The notes beneath the pieces are model-generated. The model ran no database searches, had not been told where the DNA came from, and worked only from the letters and a program-made list of their open reading frames with translations. A stretch of DNA of 5,698 bases, taken from NCBI GenBank assembly GCA_016212785.1, contig JACRDW010000142.1:1-5698 (forward strand), read 5' to 3'. Within the stretch, counting starts at the first letter, position 1. Each line of letters opens with the position of its first letter. The stretch is from Methanobacteriota archaeon (lineage in GTDB: Archaea > Hydrothermarchaeota > Hydrothermarchaeia > Hydrothermarchaeales > JACRDW01). The translations under genes and the position numbers were made by a program. Positions 1 through 5,242 of this stretch are shown here, in pieces.

Positions 1-10
1 AATATTGAAC

Positions 11-36
11 AGCCTAAATGTGGGTATATGTAGGCT
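11..36. repeat. Inverted repeat AGCCTA/TAGGCT
   Basis: The six-base arms AGCCTA (11-16) and TAGGCT (31-36) are perfectly complementary and flank a 14-base A/T- and G-rich spacer. The spacer contains TATATG on the plus strand and CATATA on the minus strand. It could be a protein-binding palindrome or a weak RNA hairpin. Arms this short can arise by chance. Confidence 0.3.
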
Positions 37-60
37 CGGACTCCTGAACTCTTCGCCAAT

Positions 61-75
61 TTTTGCTTCGCAAAA
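61..75 (-). other. Small perfect hairpin with GCGAAGC core
   Basis: On the minus (transcript) strand this reads TTTTGC-GAA-GCAAAA, a perfect six-base-pair stem with a three-base loop. The core GCGAAGC is known from DNA biophysics as an unusually stable mini-hairpin. It lies about 90 nt past the prefoldin stop and is followed by AATTGG, with no T tract. It is therefore not a textbook terminator, though it could stabilise or mark the 3' end of the message. Confidence 0.35.
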
Positions 76-129
76 CTTCTTTTATGCTGGGAAAGTTATC
101 TGAAATCGGGGCCAACACGAGGTCATAAA

Positions 130-148
130 CGTGTAAGCCCGTTACTCG
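130..148 (-). other. Hairpin just past the last stop codon
   Basis: Read on the minus strand, CGAGTAA-CGGGC-TTACACG folds into GTAA/TTAC plus an outer CG/CG pair across one A-A mismatch, with a five-base loop. It begins 20 nt after the prefoldin beta stop. It is modest, has no T run, and may have no function. Confidence 0.25.
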
Positions 149-167
149 GCAGCGCCTGTGCCCACTC

Positions 168-527
168 TTATCCCGCAGCCTTCTGCTTAGATTTGAACTC
201 CTCCTGAATCTGCGCCTGCATCTCCTTGAGCCTGTTCTGGAGCTTCTCTTCCTGCCTCTGCATGGTTTTGATTCTCAGGTCGAGAGTCTCCTTTCTTTCC
301 TTTAGCTCTTCTCCGACCTTGGCTTTTTCGCTCTTTACGAGTATGTTACCAATGCTCTTGTACACTTCTGCATCCTCGCCGAGCTTCTCAATCTCTTCCA
401 GTGCGCGCTCCACTTCCTTCATCTGAAGCTCCATCTGCAGCCTCTGCGAGGCTATCGCCTGGGCATGCTGCTGCGCCTGCTGGAACTGCAGGAGCTGATT
501 TTGAAGTTTTGGGGATATCTGCTCTAT
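168..527 (-). CDS. pfdB: Prefoldin beta subunit, apparent AUA start
   Basis: This is the beta subunit of prefoldin, the cytosolic jellyfish-shaped chaperone (two alpha, four beta) that holds unfolded proteins and passes them to the thermosome. With the start proposed here the product is 119 residues, normal for the family. Visible features are the Q-rich N-terminal helix (QNQLLQFQQAQQHAQ, about 8-22), the conserved turn with DAEVYKSIGNILVK (about 52-65), and a second long helix containing RQEEKLQNRLKEMQ, which together give the two coiled-coil arms around a small beta hairpin. No in-frame ATG, GTG or TTG lies near the expected N-terminus. The codon that matches the family methionine (before EQISPKL) is ATA at 527-525. 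It sits 7 nt after a perfect AGGAGG and overlaps the pcc1 stop as ATAG. The first in-frame ATG (residue 32) would remove most of the first helix. The family call is firm and the start is inferred. It is the last recognisable gene of the cluster. Confidence 0.93.
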   Translation of the reverse strand: MEQISPKLQNQLLQFQQAQQHAQAIASQRLQMELQMKEVERALEEIEKLGEDAEVYKSIGNILVKSEKAKVGEELKERKETLDLRIKTMQRQEEKLQNRLKEMQAQIQEEFKSKQKAAG

Positions 528-820
528 TTCAATTCCTCCTTTATTAGAGATTTCGATAGCATTATCCAGCGCATGTACGAGTTTAATGCGGCTCTGAAGG
601 AAGCGGCATCCGCAGCTTTTATTCCAAGCTCTATTTCGTTCTTTCTGCGGGTAAACTCCACCGAAGCTCTCTTTCGCAAGGAAGATGGCACACATGCCAG
701 CTTCCTATCGGAATTGTCAGAGGGCGCTGAAATTAGCTCCGGCTTCAGCACGCTGTATATTATGTGTGCTTCCCTTTCAGAATCGAAATGCAGCTTTATG
801 TGTGCCGCTGCCTCAATCAT
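524..820 (-). CDS. pcc1: KEOPS complex subunit Pcc1
   Basis: Pcc1 is the small dimerising subunit of KEOPS (Kae1-Bud32-Cgi121-Pcc1), which makes the t6A modification at position 37 of ANN-decoding tRNAs. The 98-residue product shows the family pattern: a first strand with IKLHFDSEREAHIIYSVLKPE (about 8-28, with an S/EREA helix leading to LKPE), a central strand SVEFTRRKNEIEL, and the C-terminal helix motif FRAALNSYMRWI (about 75-86), the most diagnostic part. The segment between LKPE and SVEF is slightly long (SAPSDNSDRKLACVPSS). The ATG start overlaps the rpoP stop as ATGA, with AGAGG and AGGTGA purine stretches upstream. The stop TAG overlaps the apparent AUA start of prefoldin beta. Pcc1 next to rpoP and prefoldin beta is usual for this archaeal cluster. 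It was previously known only as a hypothetical or CTAG/Pcc1-like protein. Confidence 0.92.
   Translation of the reverse strand: MIEAAAHIKLHFDSEREAHIIYSVLKPELISAPSDNSDRKLACVPSSLRKRASVEFTRRKNEIELGIKAADAASFRAALNSYMRWIMLSKSLIKEELK
535..540 (-). promoter_or_regulatory. Shine-Dalgarno of prefoldin beta
   Basis: A perfect AGGAGG lies inside the last codons of pcc1, 7 nt before the ATA codon at 527. The nearest other in-frame candidate, ATT at 533, is only 1 nt from it and too close for initiation. The spacing therefore supports ATA as the start. Confidence 0.65.
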
Positions 821-948
821 CTCACCTTTACCCTCTTAACAACTTTTGGTCTCTCTTTAAATAATACTTTGTGACCGCAGAAGGGACACCTTATTGGCTC
901 CTCTACCTTGGGCTCTATGAGCTTTCCGCAGTTGGCGCATTTATACAT
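817..948 (-). CDS. rpoP: RNA polymerase subunit P (Rpb12-like)
   Basis: This small gene encodes 43 residues, the archaeal counterpart of eukaryotic Rpb12, a zinc-binding subunit of the assembly platform of the DNA-dependent RNA polymerase. The product begins MYKCANCGK and has two zinc-ligand pairs, C4-x2-C7 and C21-x2-C24 (RCPFCGHKVL), followed by the basic KERPKVVKRVKVR tail typical of the family. Full length is about 42-50 residues, so it is complete. The ATG at 948 overlaps the last 8 nt of eL43, with GGGGAG 7 nt upstream. Its TGA overlaps the pcc1 ATG by 4 nt. The identification rests on zinc ligands, tail sequence and position. Confidence 0.95.
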   Translation of the reverse strand: MYKCANCGKLIEPKVEEPIRCPFCGHKVLFKERPKVVKRVKVR

Positions 949-1216
949 TTTCTCTCTCCCCGCTTTTCTTGAGCGCTGTTTCTACCATACTTACCGCGCT
1001 GGTAACAGGTATATACGCACCGCCGCTGAACTTTGCTCCGCACTTGCCGCACTCCCATATGCCGGATGCAGCCCTCGTAACACCATGCTTCTTGCAGGTT
1101 GGACATTGGTAAACTGCTCTCTGAACTTTATCTACCTCAAGCCACTTTCGACGGACTCTCATTCCGTATCTGGGTCCGAATTTCCCGCTTGAACCTACGG
1201 TCTTCTTCCTGCCCAT
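941..1216 (-). CDS. rpl37ae: Large ribosomal subunit protein eL43 (L37Ae)
   Basis: This is a zinc-finger protein of the archaeal and eukaryotic 50S/60S subunit. The product is 91 residues, beginning MGRKKTVGSSGKFGPRYGMR, the family's basic N-terminus (GRFGPRYG-like). It has a C38-x2-C41 / C56-x2-C59 zinc ribbon (YQCPTCKK and WECGKCGAKFSGGAY) and ends in the helix around TALKKSGER. Two in-frame ATGs exist. The one at 1222 overlaps the rrp42 stop (TGATG) but lies only 2 nt from GGAG. The one at 1216 is 8 nt from GGAG and gives the family N-terminus, so I prefer 1216. The 3' end overlaps rpoP by 8 nt, suggesting coupled translation of the two zinc-ribbon proteins. Confidence 0.95.
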   Translation of the reverse strand: MGRKKTVGSSGKFGPRYGMRVRRKWLEVDKVQRAVYQCPTCKKHGVTRAASGIWECGKCGAKFSGGAYIPVTSAVSMVETALKKSGERENV

Positions 1217-1221
1217 GAGCA

Positions 1222-2007
1222 TCACTCCAGGAATTTTCTCAGCTCGCTGCCCTTGCGTGTTCCTCTTTTTATTATCTCCAGAATTTCCTCCTGCGTGAAA
1301 GTGCCTGAGCCGCCCTTCTGCATAGCGCATATTGTGCCATTCTCATCGGTCGCTACGGTGAGCCTTGCATCCATCACGAGCTCTTCATCCAGGCTTGGGT
1401 CGACTACTATGCTCTTGTTTATCTTCGCAAAGGTCGTTTCCACCGGCTTGTGGAGTATGGGCAATCTTTCTGTAGTTTTTTCGCCGTATATAACCATGTC
1501 CTCCTCAACCTTCGGCATGCAGGTATCCAATAGCGCTGCAACTGCTCCAAGCGCTGAGGCATCGAAGAGATTTCCGTCGTAATCTAGTACGTGTATATCC
1601 ACGAAAATTATCCACACCTTTTCTCCGGCAACGATGCACAGCTTGTCCAAGTCTATGCACTGCGATTCCCTTATTCCTCTATCCACAACTCTTGCAATTT
1701 CAATCGTATCCTCATCCGGTGGACCTTTCTCAAAATCAGGGGAAGCGAGAGGTATTAACTCCGCGTTAGTCGTCAGCACCCCCGAGTTCGGCATGTCCGG
1801 AAAAGGCTCGCCTATTGCAAGCTTTACTCCAATTAAAACCTGAGTCTTCCCTATTTTCACAAGAGCTGAGCCTTCAGCTCTGTTTGAGACTCCCTTCTCG
1901 ACGACGATTGGTCGGTAATCATCAAAGCCTCTTTCGTCGGCTCTCTTTCCATTCTCCAGCAAATTTGCGATATAATCCTTCTTTACTTCTGCAACTACCT
2001 CAAACAT
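1222..2007 (-). CDS. rrp42: Exosome subunit Rrp42
   Basis: Rrp42 is the non-catalytic RNase PH-like subunit that alternates with Rrp41 in the hexameric archaeal exosome ring. It shapes the RNA channel and helps bind substrate, while Rrp41 supplies the phosphorolytic site. The product is 261 residues, the normal length. Family marks include GKRADERGFDDYRPI (about 20-34), GSALVKIGKTQVLIGVKL (about 47-63), the arginine-bearing EIARVVDRGIRES (about 103-115), thought to contact RNA near the active site, and the DASALGAVAALLDT helix (about 149-162). The ATG at 2007 follows the rrp41 TAG with no gap, and a GGGGGTG stretch just upstream may act as ribosome binding site. Exact abutment fits the need for equal amounts of the two ring proteins. 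Confidence 0.97.
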   Translation of the reverse strand: MFEVVAEVKKDYIANLLENGKRADERGFDDYRPIVVEKGVSNRAEGSALVKIGKTQVLIGVKLAIGEPFPDMPNSGVLTTNAELIPLASPDFEKGPPDEDTIEIARVVDRGIRESQCIDLDKLCIVAGEKVWIIFVDIHVLDYDGNLFDASALGAVAALLDTCMPKVEEDMVIYGEKTTERLPILHKPVETTFAKINKSIVVDPSLDEELVMDARLTVATDENGTICAMQKGGSGTFTQEEILEIIKRGTRKGSELRKFLE

Positions 2008-2727
2008 CTACGCACCCCCATATTTCCTTCTAAGCGCTTCCTTCTGGAGTTCATAAACCTTTATGCAGCCTTCCATTGCAAGTTTTAGAGCCTTCTCAAA
2101 CTCCTCCTGCGTTAAGTTGCCGTCCATCTGGAGCAGGGTTATTTCGTTTTTTCTCGGTATCATCGCAACCGGCAGGTCTGCCTCTCCGAAGTTGTCTTCA
2201 ACGTCGAACAGGTCGAGAACGATTTCTCCACCCACCTTGCCTGCCGCACATGATGGAACTAAGTCCCGCATCGGTATTCCTGCGTCAGCGAGCGCCACGG
2301 ATGCTGCGGCTATTCCTGTGCACCTCGTCCCTGCGTTCGCCTGCAGCACCTCTATAAAAACATCTATCGCAGTTCTCGGAAACAGATTCGTAAAAACCAC
2401 GGGCTCCAAAGCTTCTCTGGTTACCTTCGAAATCTCTCTGCTCCTCCTGTCAGGTCCGGGTCTCTTTCTGTCGCTCACTGAAAATGGCGCCATGTTGTAG
2501 GTGCACCGCAGTATCGCCTTGTCTGACCTGGCAAGATGTCTGGGATGCACCTCTCTCGGACCGTAGCAGGCAGCCATGACTTTATTTCCCCCCCACTCAA
2601 CGTAAGCAGAGCCGTCTGCTCTCTTCAGAATTCCTGCCTCTATTTTAATCTCTCTAAGTTCGTCCAATTTTCTTCCGTCCAATCTTTTTCCCTTTACAAT
2701 AAATTTTTCTGGTTCTCCAACTTTCAT
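2008..2727 (-). CDS. rrp41: Exosome catalytic subunit Rrp41
   Basis: Rrp41 is the RNase PH-fold catalytic subunit of the archaeal exosome. It degrades RNA 3'-to-5' using phosphate and can also add heteropolymeric tails. The product is 239 residues from the ATG at 2727. Visible are [18 protein letters not shown] (about 15-32), the basic [10 protein letters not shown] segment with R94/R95 corresponding to the substrate- and phosphate-binding arginines, the [13 protein letters not shown] stretch (about 131-143), and [20 protein letters not shown] (about 172-191), whose D184 matches the catalytic aspartate described in Sulfolobus. It therefore looks active. A TTG further upstream (2760) is open in frame, but the ATG gives the family N-terminus [10 protein letters not shown] and follows AGGAAGTGA. 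The 44-nt gap before it is the widest inside the cluster and holds a possible switchable hairpin. Confidence 0.97.
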   Translation of the reverse strand: MKVGEPEKFIVKGKRLDGRKLDELREIKIEAGILKRADGSAYVEWGGNKVMAACYGPREVHPRHLARSDKAILRCTYNMAPFSVSDRKRPGPDRRSREISKVTREALEPVVFTNLFPRTAIDVFIEVLQANAGTRCTGIAAASVALADAGIPMRDLVPSCAAGKVGGEIVLDLFDVEDNFGEADLPVAMIPRKNEITLLQMDGNLTQEEFEKALKLAMEGCIKVYELQKEALRRKYGGA

Positions 2728-2740
2728 AATTTCACTTCCT

Positions 2741-2770
2741 TTGCGTGAGCAAGACCGCAATACCGTTGCG
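2741..2770 (-). promoter_or_regulatory. Three-arm alternative hairpin before rrp41
   Basis: In the gap between the rrp4 stop and the rrp41 start the transcript reads CGCAA (2770-2766), TTGCG (2760-2756), CGCAA (2745-2741). The middle arm can pair with the first (five-base loop) or the third (ten-base loop), but not both. The third arm lies immediately before the AGGAAGTGA ribosome-binding stretch of rrp41, so the B:C fold could lower access to it. The stems are only five base pairs and the role is inference. Confidence 0.3.
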
Positions 2771-2771
2771 C

Positions 2772-3428
2772 CTACCTAACGGTAAGCAGGTCCTCAACTC
2801 TCTTAGTCAATCCGGCAGTATGTGCCTCTCTTTCTATGAGCTCAATCGCCTTTACCGCAAGGTTAATTCTCTCCGCCTCGCCATTCAGCCAGATTCTTCC
2901 GTTTTGCCCCACGAGGATATCGCATTTCGTCTCTTTTTTAATCATGGATATCATGGAGCTGTTTTTACCTATAACTCTGGGCACCTTGGTAGGACTTATC
3001 TTCAGAAGCCTTCCTCCTTTCAGGCTGCGCGCCATTTTGTCAGCCATCGTTACATAAACTTTTTTCGTGGGCGTAATCTCTCTGACGATTGCAAAGATTA
3101 AATCTCCTGGTGCGAGGATCTTCGCCAGCGCAGTCTGGAAGATGTCTATTTCTCTGAAATAGTCGCTCGCATTTAGAATCGCAGAGTATGCAGAATTTAT
3201 GTTCACTTCCCAGTGCGAAAATTGCGCATCCTCTATTTTGCCTACTACAAAATCCTCGACCTTCGGGATGTACTTCCCGGTCAGCGGGATTACCCGCAGG
3301 TAGCCCTTTTTTTCGTCCACGAGACCCATTACCGAGGAGTATATCTTCCCCTGCTCTCTGAAGACTCCTTCTCCGAGCTTATACTCTCCTTCTGCAATCA
3401 ATTCTCCGGGCAACACCATTTTTCTCAT
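2772..3428 (-). CDS. rrp4: Exosome RNA-binding cap subunit Rrp4
   Basis: Rrp4 forms part of the trimeric cap above the Rrp41-Rrp42 ring and feeds RNA into the central pore. The product is 218 residues from the ATG at 3428: an N-terminal domain ([14 protein letters not shown]; 1 to about 57), an S1 domain (about 58-130, with [18 protein letters not shown] at its start), and a KH domain (about 140-210) with [11 protein letters not shown] and the exosome-type GxNG motif in [11 protein letters not shown] (about 173-183). The usual GKKG/GKNG loop is GKNS here. Three starts are possible: GTG at 3437 (overlapping the SBDS stop), ATG at 3428 and ATG at 3419. I prefer 3428, because it gives the family N-terminus MRKxVLPG and GTGAT lies 4 nt upstream. 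The C-terminal [17 protein letters not shown] is also typical. Confidence 0.96.
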   Translation of the reverse strand: MRKMVLPGELIAEGEYKLGEGVFREQGKIYSSVMGLVDEKKGYLRVIPLTGKYIPKVEDFVVGKIEDAQFSHWEVNINSAYSAILNASDYFREIDIFQTALAKILAPGDLIFAIVREITPTKKVYVTMADKMARSLKGGRLLKISPTKVPRVIGKNSSMISMIKKETKCDILVGQNGRIWLNGEAERINLAVKAIELIEREAHTAGLTKRVEDLLTVR

Positions 3429-3433
3429 TTTTA

Positions 3434-4129
3434 TCACTTTACTATTTTAGTTCCGACTTCGCCCTTGGTAAGCGAGTTCAAGGCTTCAAAAAACTCGTCC
3501 ACAACGCCAGCCGGCAGGTTCATCAGAATTATCCACGAGCCGTCCTTCTGCCACTCTTCTTTTTTTATCTCTCCGAAAGACTTCACAACCGAGTAAGCTT
3601 TTCCAGCGTACTGGGCAGGAATCCTCGCAGCTACGGTCCTCTCTTCAAATCGAATCGGTATAATCGGTCTCAGAACCTTGAGAACTTGCTGCACCTGCTC
3701 CTCAGCCGTTTTTGAAAGGTCCACATGAACTCTCGCTTCCTCCATCGCTTTTTCTATCCTCTGGGGCGGATGCGGCGCATTCGTCTGCGGATTTATCGCA
3801 TGCCTCGCTATTATAGCAATTATCTGCTTTTTTCTGTCCTCCTGCATCTTGCGTCTCTGCTCTGTCGTCAGCTGGATTTCTCCTTTTTTTATTATTATCT
3901 TTGCGACTTCTAGAGGATTGGAAGTCCCAAACAGCTGCTTTATGCGCTCTTCGGAAGCTTTGTCTCCTTTCTTCGAATCCTTGAATATCGTATCGACCGC
4001 AAGAACTTGAGCTACATCTACTTCCTTGCCGTGCTTCAATTCAAGTGCCAAATCGGGGTCGACCAGAACCTCGTATCTTTCTCCGTGCGTTTCCAGCCTC
4101 GCAATAACCGCATCCTCTAACTTTACCAA
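3434..4129 (-). CDS. sdo1: Ribosome maturation protein SBDS/Sdo1, TTG start
   Basis: This is the archaeal orthologue of the Shwachman-Bodian-Diamond protein. In eukaryotes it works with the EF-2-like GTPase to release the anti-association factor eIF6 from the large subunit; in archaea it is linked to ribosome maturation by homology and by this gene cluster. The 231 residues show three domains: N-terminal FYSH domain (1 to about 90; VIARLE, YEVLVDPDLAL, DVAQVLAVDTIFKDSKKGD), a central helical domain (about 95-160) with the signature HPPQRIEKAMEEARVHVD, and a C-terminal ferredoxin-like domain (about 163-231). The start is TTG at 4129. The TGA in frame just upstream excludes a longer protein, and the nearby ATG in TGATG is in another frame. 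GGAGTGAT ends 5 nt before the TTG. The spacing to psmA is 6 nt. Confidence 0.96.
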   Translation of the reverse strand: MVKLEDAVIARLETHGERYEVLVDPDLALELKHGKEVDVAQVLAVDTIFKDSKKGDKASEERIKQLFGTSNPLEVAKIIIKKGEIQLTTEQRRKMQEDRKKQIIAIIARHAINPQTNAPHPPQRIEKAMEEARVHVDLSKTAEEQVQQVLKVLRPIIPIRFEERTVAARIPAQYAGKAYSVVKSFGEIKKEEWQKDGSWIILMNLPAGVVDEFFEALNSLTKGEVGTKIVK

Positions 4130-4134
4130 AGGAC

Positions 4135-4142
4135 ATCACTCC
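4135..4142 (-). promoter_or_regulatory. Shine-Dalgarno of sdo1
   Basis: GGAGTGAT is a near-complete match to the anti-SD complement AGGAGGTGAT. It overlaps the psmA stop codon and ends 5 nt before the TTG start. It decides for the TTG at 4129 over the overlapping out-of-frame ATG, and suggests translational coupling to psmA. Confidence 0.65.
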
Positions 4143-4873
4143 TTTTTGGAGGACTCCTTTGAAACCTTTGAAAGAGGGCCTTTCACTTCCTGTGCACTCA
4201 GCTTCTTGAACTCTTTTGTCTTTAATTCAATCACCGCCAGCTCGACCGTTTCCTCGCTCAACTTGCCTTCAGTAACCTCGTGCATCACTTTCAGAGCAAG
4301 CTCGATTGCATCTTCCTTGCTCATATCCTCTCTATACCTTTCCTCGAATATCTCCATCGCGGTTGTCCTGCCTGCGCCTATCGCCGTGGCTTTGTACTCT
4401 ATCAGCGCACCGCTCGGGTCTGTTTCAAATAACCTAGGGGCGTCGTTTACTCCGGCTATGAGCAGCGCTATTCCAAAAGGTCTGACTCCTCCGTGCTGCG
4501 TATACAGCTGTTTGAAGTCGCAAATCTTCTTCGCGAGGATTTCAACGTCTATCGGCTCGTTATAAGTTATTCTGTTCGACTGGGCTTCGACTCTCGCCCT
4601 GTCCACGAGAACCCTCGCATCTGCGACTAAGCCCGAGGTAGCGGCGCCTATGTTCTCGTCAATCTGAAAAATCTTTTCGATGGAAACCGCTTCTATCAGT
4701 CTGCTCGTTATTCTTTTATCGACTGCGAGAACAACTCCGTCCTTGTATCTGATTCCCAGCGAAGTCGTTCCCCGCTTCACAGCCTCTCTGGCGTACTCTA
4801 CCTGAAATAACCTGCCGTCAGGGCTGAAAACTGTTATCGCCCTGTCATAACCCATGCTCGGTAGCGGTTGCAT
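4136..4873 (-). CDS. psmA: 20S proteasome alpha subunit
   Basis: PsmA forms the outer heptameric rings of the 20S proteasome, gating substrate entry and docking the PAN ATPase. The 245-residue product has the alpha-type signature near residues 8-28 ([17 protein letters not shown] followed by VEYA), including the Y9-D10-R11 gate residues. It also has SIEK at 64-67, whose lysine aligns with the Thermoplasma Lys66 that contacts the PAN C-terminal HbYX tail, then [20 protein letters not shown] and [10 protein letters not shown]. It lacks the N-terminal catalytic threonine of beta subunits, as expected. The C-terminus ends in a charged tail ([10 protein letters not shown]). The ATG at 4873 lies 7 nt after GGAGG; another ATG at 4880 is out of frame. 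A separate promoter may lie just upstream. Confidence 0.97.
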   Translation of the reverse strand: MQPLPSMGYDRAITVFSPDGRLFQVEYAREAVKRGTTSLGIRYKDGVVLAVDKRITSRLIEAVSIEKIFQIDENIGAATSGLVADARVLVDRARVEAQSNRITYNEPIDVEILAKKICDFKQLYTQHGGVRPFGIALLIAGVNDAPRLFETDPSGALIEYKATAIGAGRTTAMEIFEERYREDMSKEDAIELALKVMHEVTEGKLSEETVELAVIELKTKEFKKLSAQEVKGPLSKVSKESSKKE

Positions 4874-4880
4874 TCTTCAT

Positions 4881-4887
4881 CCTCCTC
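4881..4887 (-). promoter_or_regulatory. Shine-Dalgarno of psmA
   Basis: GAGGAGG ends 7 nt before the ATG at 4873, ideal spacing. The overlapping ATG at 4880-4878 follows it directly and opens a different frame, so the spacing supports 4873. Confidence 0.6.
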
Positions 4888-4894
4888 ATTTATT

Positions 4895-5242
4895 TTAATC
4901 CTTCCTATTTAAAAACTTTCTTTTCAAAGCTTTTATCGTGCCCGAAACTCCCAGGGCTTGCAGAAAAACTTTTTTACCGTTCACCACGCTTACCAGCGTG
5001 AGCACTGCTTTAACCTTTCCTACTTCTTTGTGGCTGCACGCTAAAAAGCCCTTCTGCGATGCCTCATCAAAATTCATTACCCACATATTTACCTCGCTTG
5101 CTGCGTTTTCTCCAAGGAAATCCAGAATTTCATTCCATATTGCCCTGATAACTTCTTCTCTCCTAAGCGGTGCCTCGCTGTGAACGTGAAATGCCACATA
5201 TCTCTTCCTTTCTCTGAGAGAAGGAGGCAGAATCTTAATCAT
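4895..5242 (-). CDS. rnp2: RNase P protein subunit Pop5 (Rnp2)
   Basis: Pop5 pairs with Rpp30 to support the catalytic domain of RNase P RNA, which removes 5' leaders from precursor tRNAs. The product is 115 residues with an RRM-like fold. It begins MIKILPPSLRERKRYVAFHV, has a helix with VIRAIWNEILDFLG (about 31-44), the diagnostic strand-helix KGFLACSHKEVGKVKAVLTL (about 64-83), and the C-terminal ALGVSGTIKALKRKFL (about 96-111). Length and motifs match archaeal Rnp2. The ATG overlaps the rpp30 stop as ATGA, with AGGAGG 5 nt upstream inside the last rpp30 codons. Overlap with rpp30 fits the known Pop5-Rpp30 heterotetramer. Confidence 0.95.
   Translation of the reverse strand: MIKILPPSLRERKRYVAFHVHSEAPLRREEVIRAIWNEILDFLGENAASEVNMWVMNFDEASQKGFLACSHKEVGKVKAVLTLVSVVNGKKVFLQALGVSGTIKALKRKFLNRKD
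4906..4913 (-). promoter_or_regulatory. Possible TATA box before psmA
   Basis: TTTAAATA, inside the last codons of pop5 and preceded by an A/G-rich stretch that could act as BRE, resembles an archaeal TATA element. Transcription would then start about 25 nt downstream, near 4883, leaving a very short leader on the psmA ribosome binding site. The 21-nt gap here, second widest in the cluster, fits an internal promoter. The same A/T motif also occurs at the end of rpp30, where the distance does not fit a promoter, so coincidence is possible. Confidence 0.25.

Larger units (their letters stand above)
1..167. other. Region downstream of the cluster, no convincing gene
   Basis: This stretch follows the prefoldin beta stop codon and reaches the window edge. 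I find no tRNA or rRNA signature and no frame with both a ribosome binding site and recognisable protein. Read on the minus strand, it holds three short inverted repeats, at about 148-130, 75-61 and 36-11. The longest plausible minus-strand frame runs from a GTG at 118 to a TAG at 14 (34 codons). It has no Shine-Dalgarno site and matches no family I know. No clear run of T follows any hairpin on the minus strand, so I cannot mark a definite terminator. The region may be a 3' untranslated segment, the spacer before the next gene, or a decayed gene remnant. Confidence 0.55.

Noticed and set aside
14..118. Minus-strand 34-codon frame from GTG at 118, open in frame back beyond the prefoldin stop
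   Set aside because: It has no ribosome binding site and no family resemblance, and it is too short to judge. Chance openness or a remnant cannot be told apart.
1..167. tRNA or other stable RNA gene after the cluster
   Set aside because: No T-loop (GGTTCGAATCC-like), acceptor pairing or CCA context was found on either strand.
528..695. N-terminal extension of prefoldin beta up to a start at 695
   Set aside because: The extension runs through the pcc1 coding region in another frame and has no resemblance to prefoldin, which normally begins just before the EQISPKL stretch.
465..839. 124-codon plus-strand open frame opposite pcc1 and prefoldin beta
   Set aside because: Both strongly recognised genes lie on the other strand here, and the plus-strand product is serine- and leucine-rich without any family pattern, as expected of an antisense shadow. 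The same holds for the other plus-strand frames, including 2063-2500 and 4026-4565.
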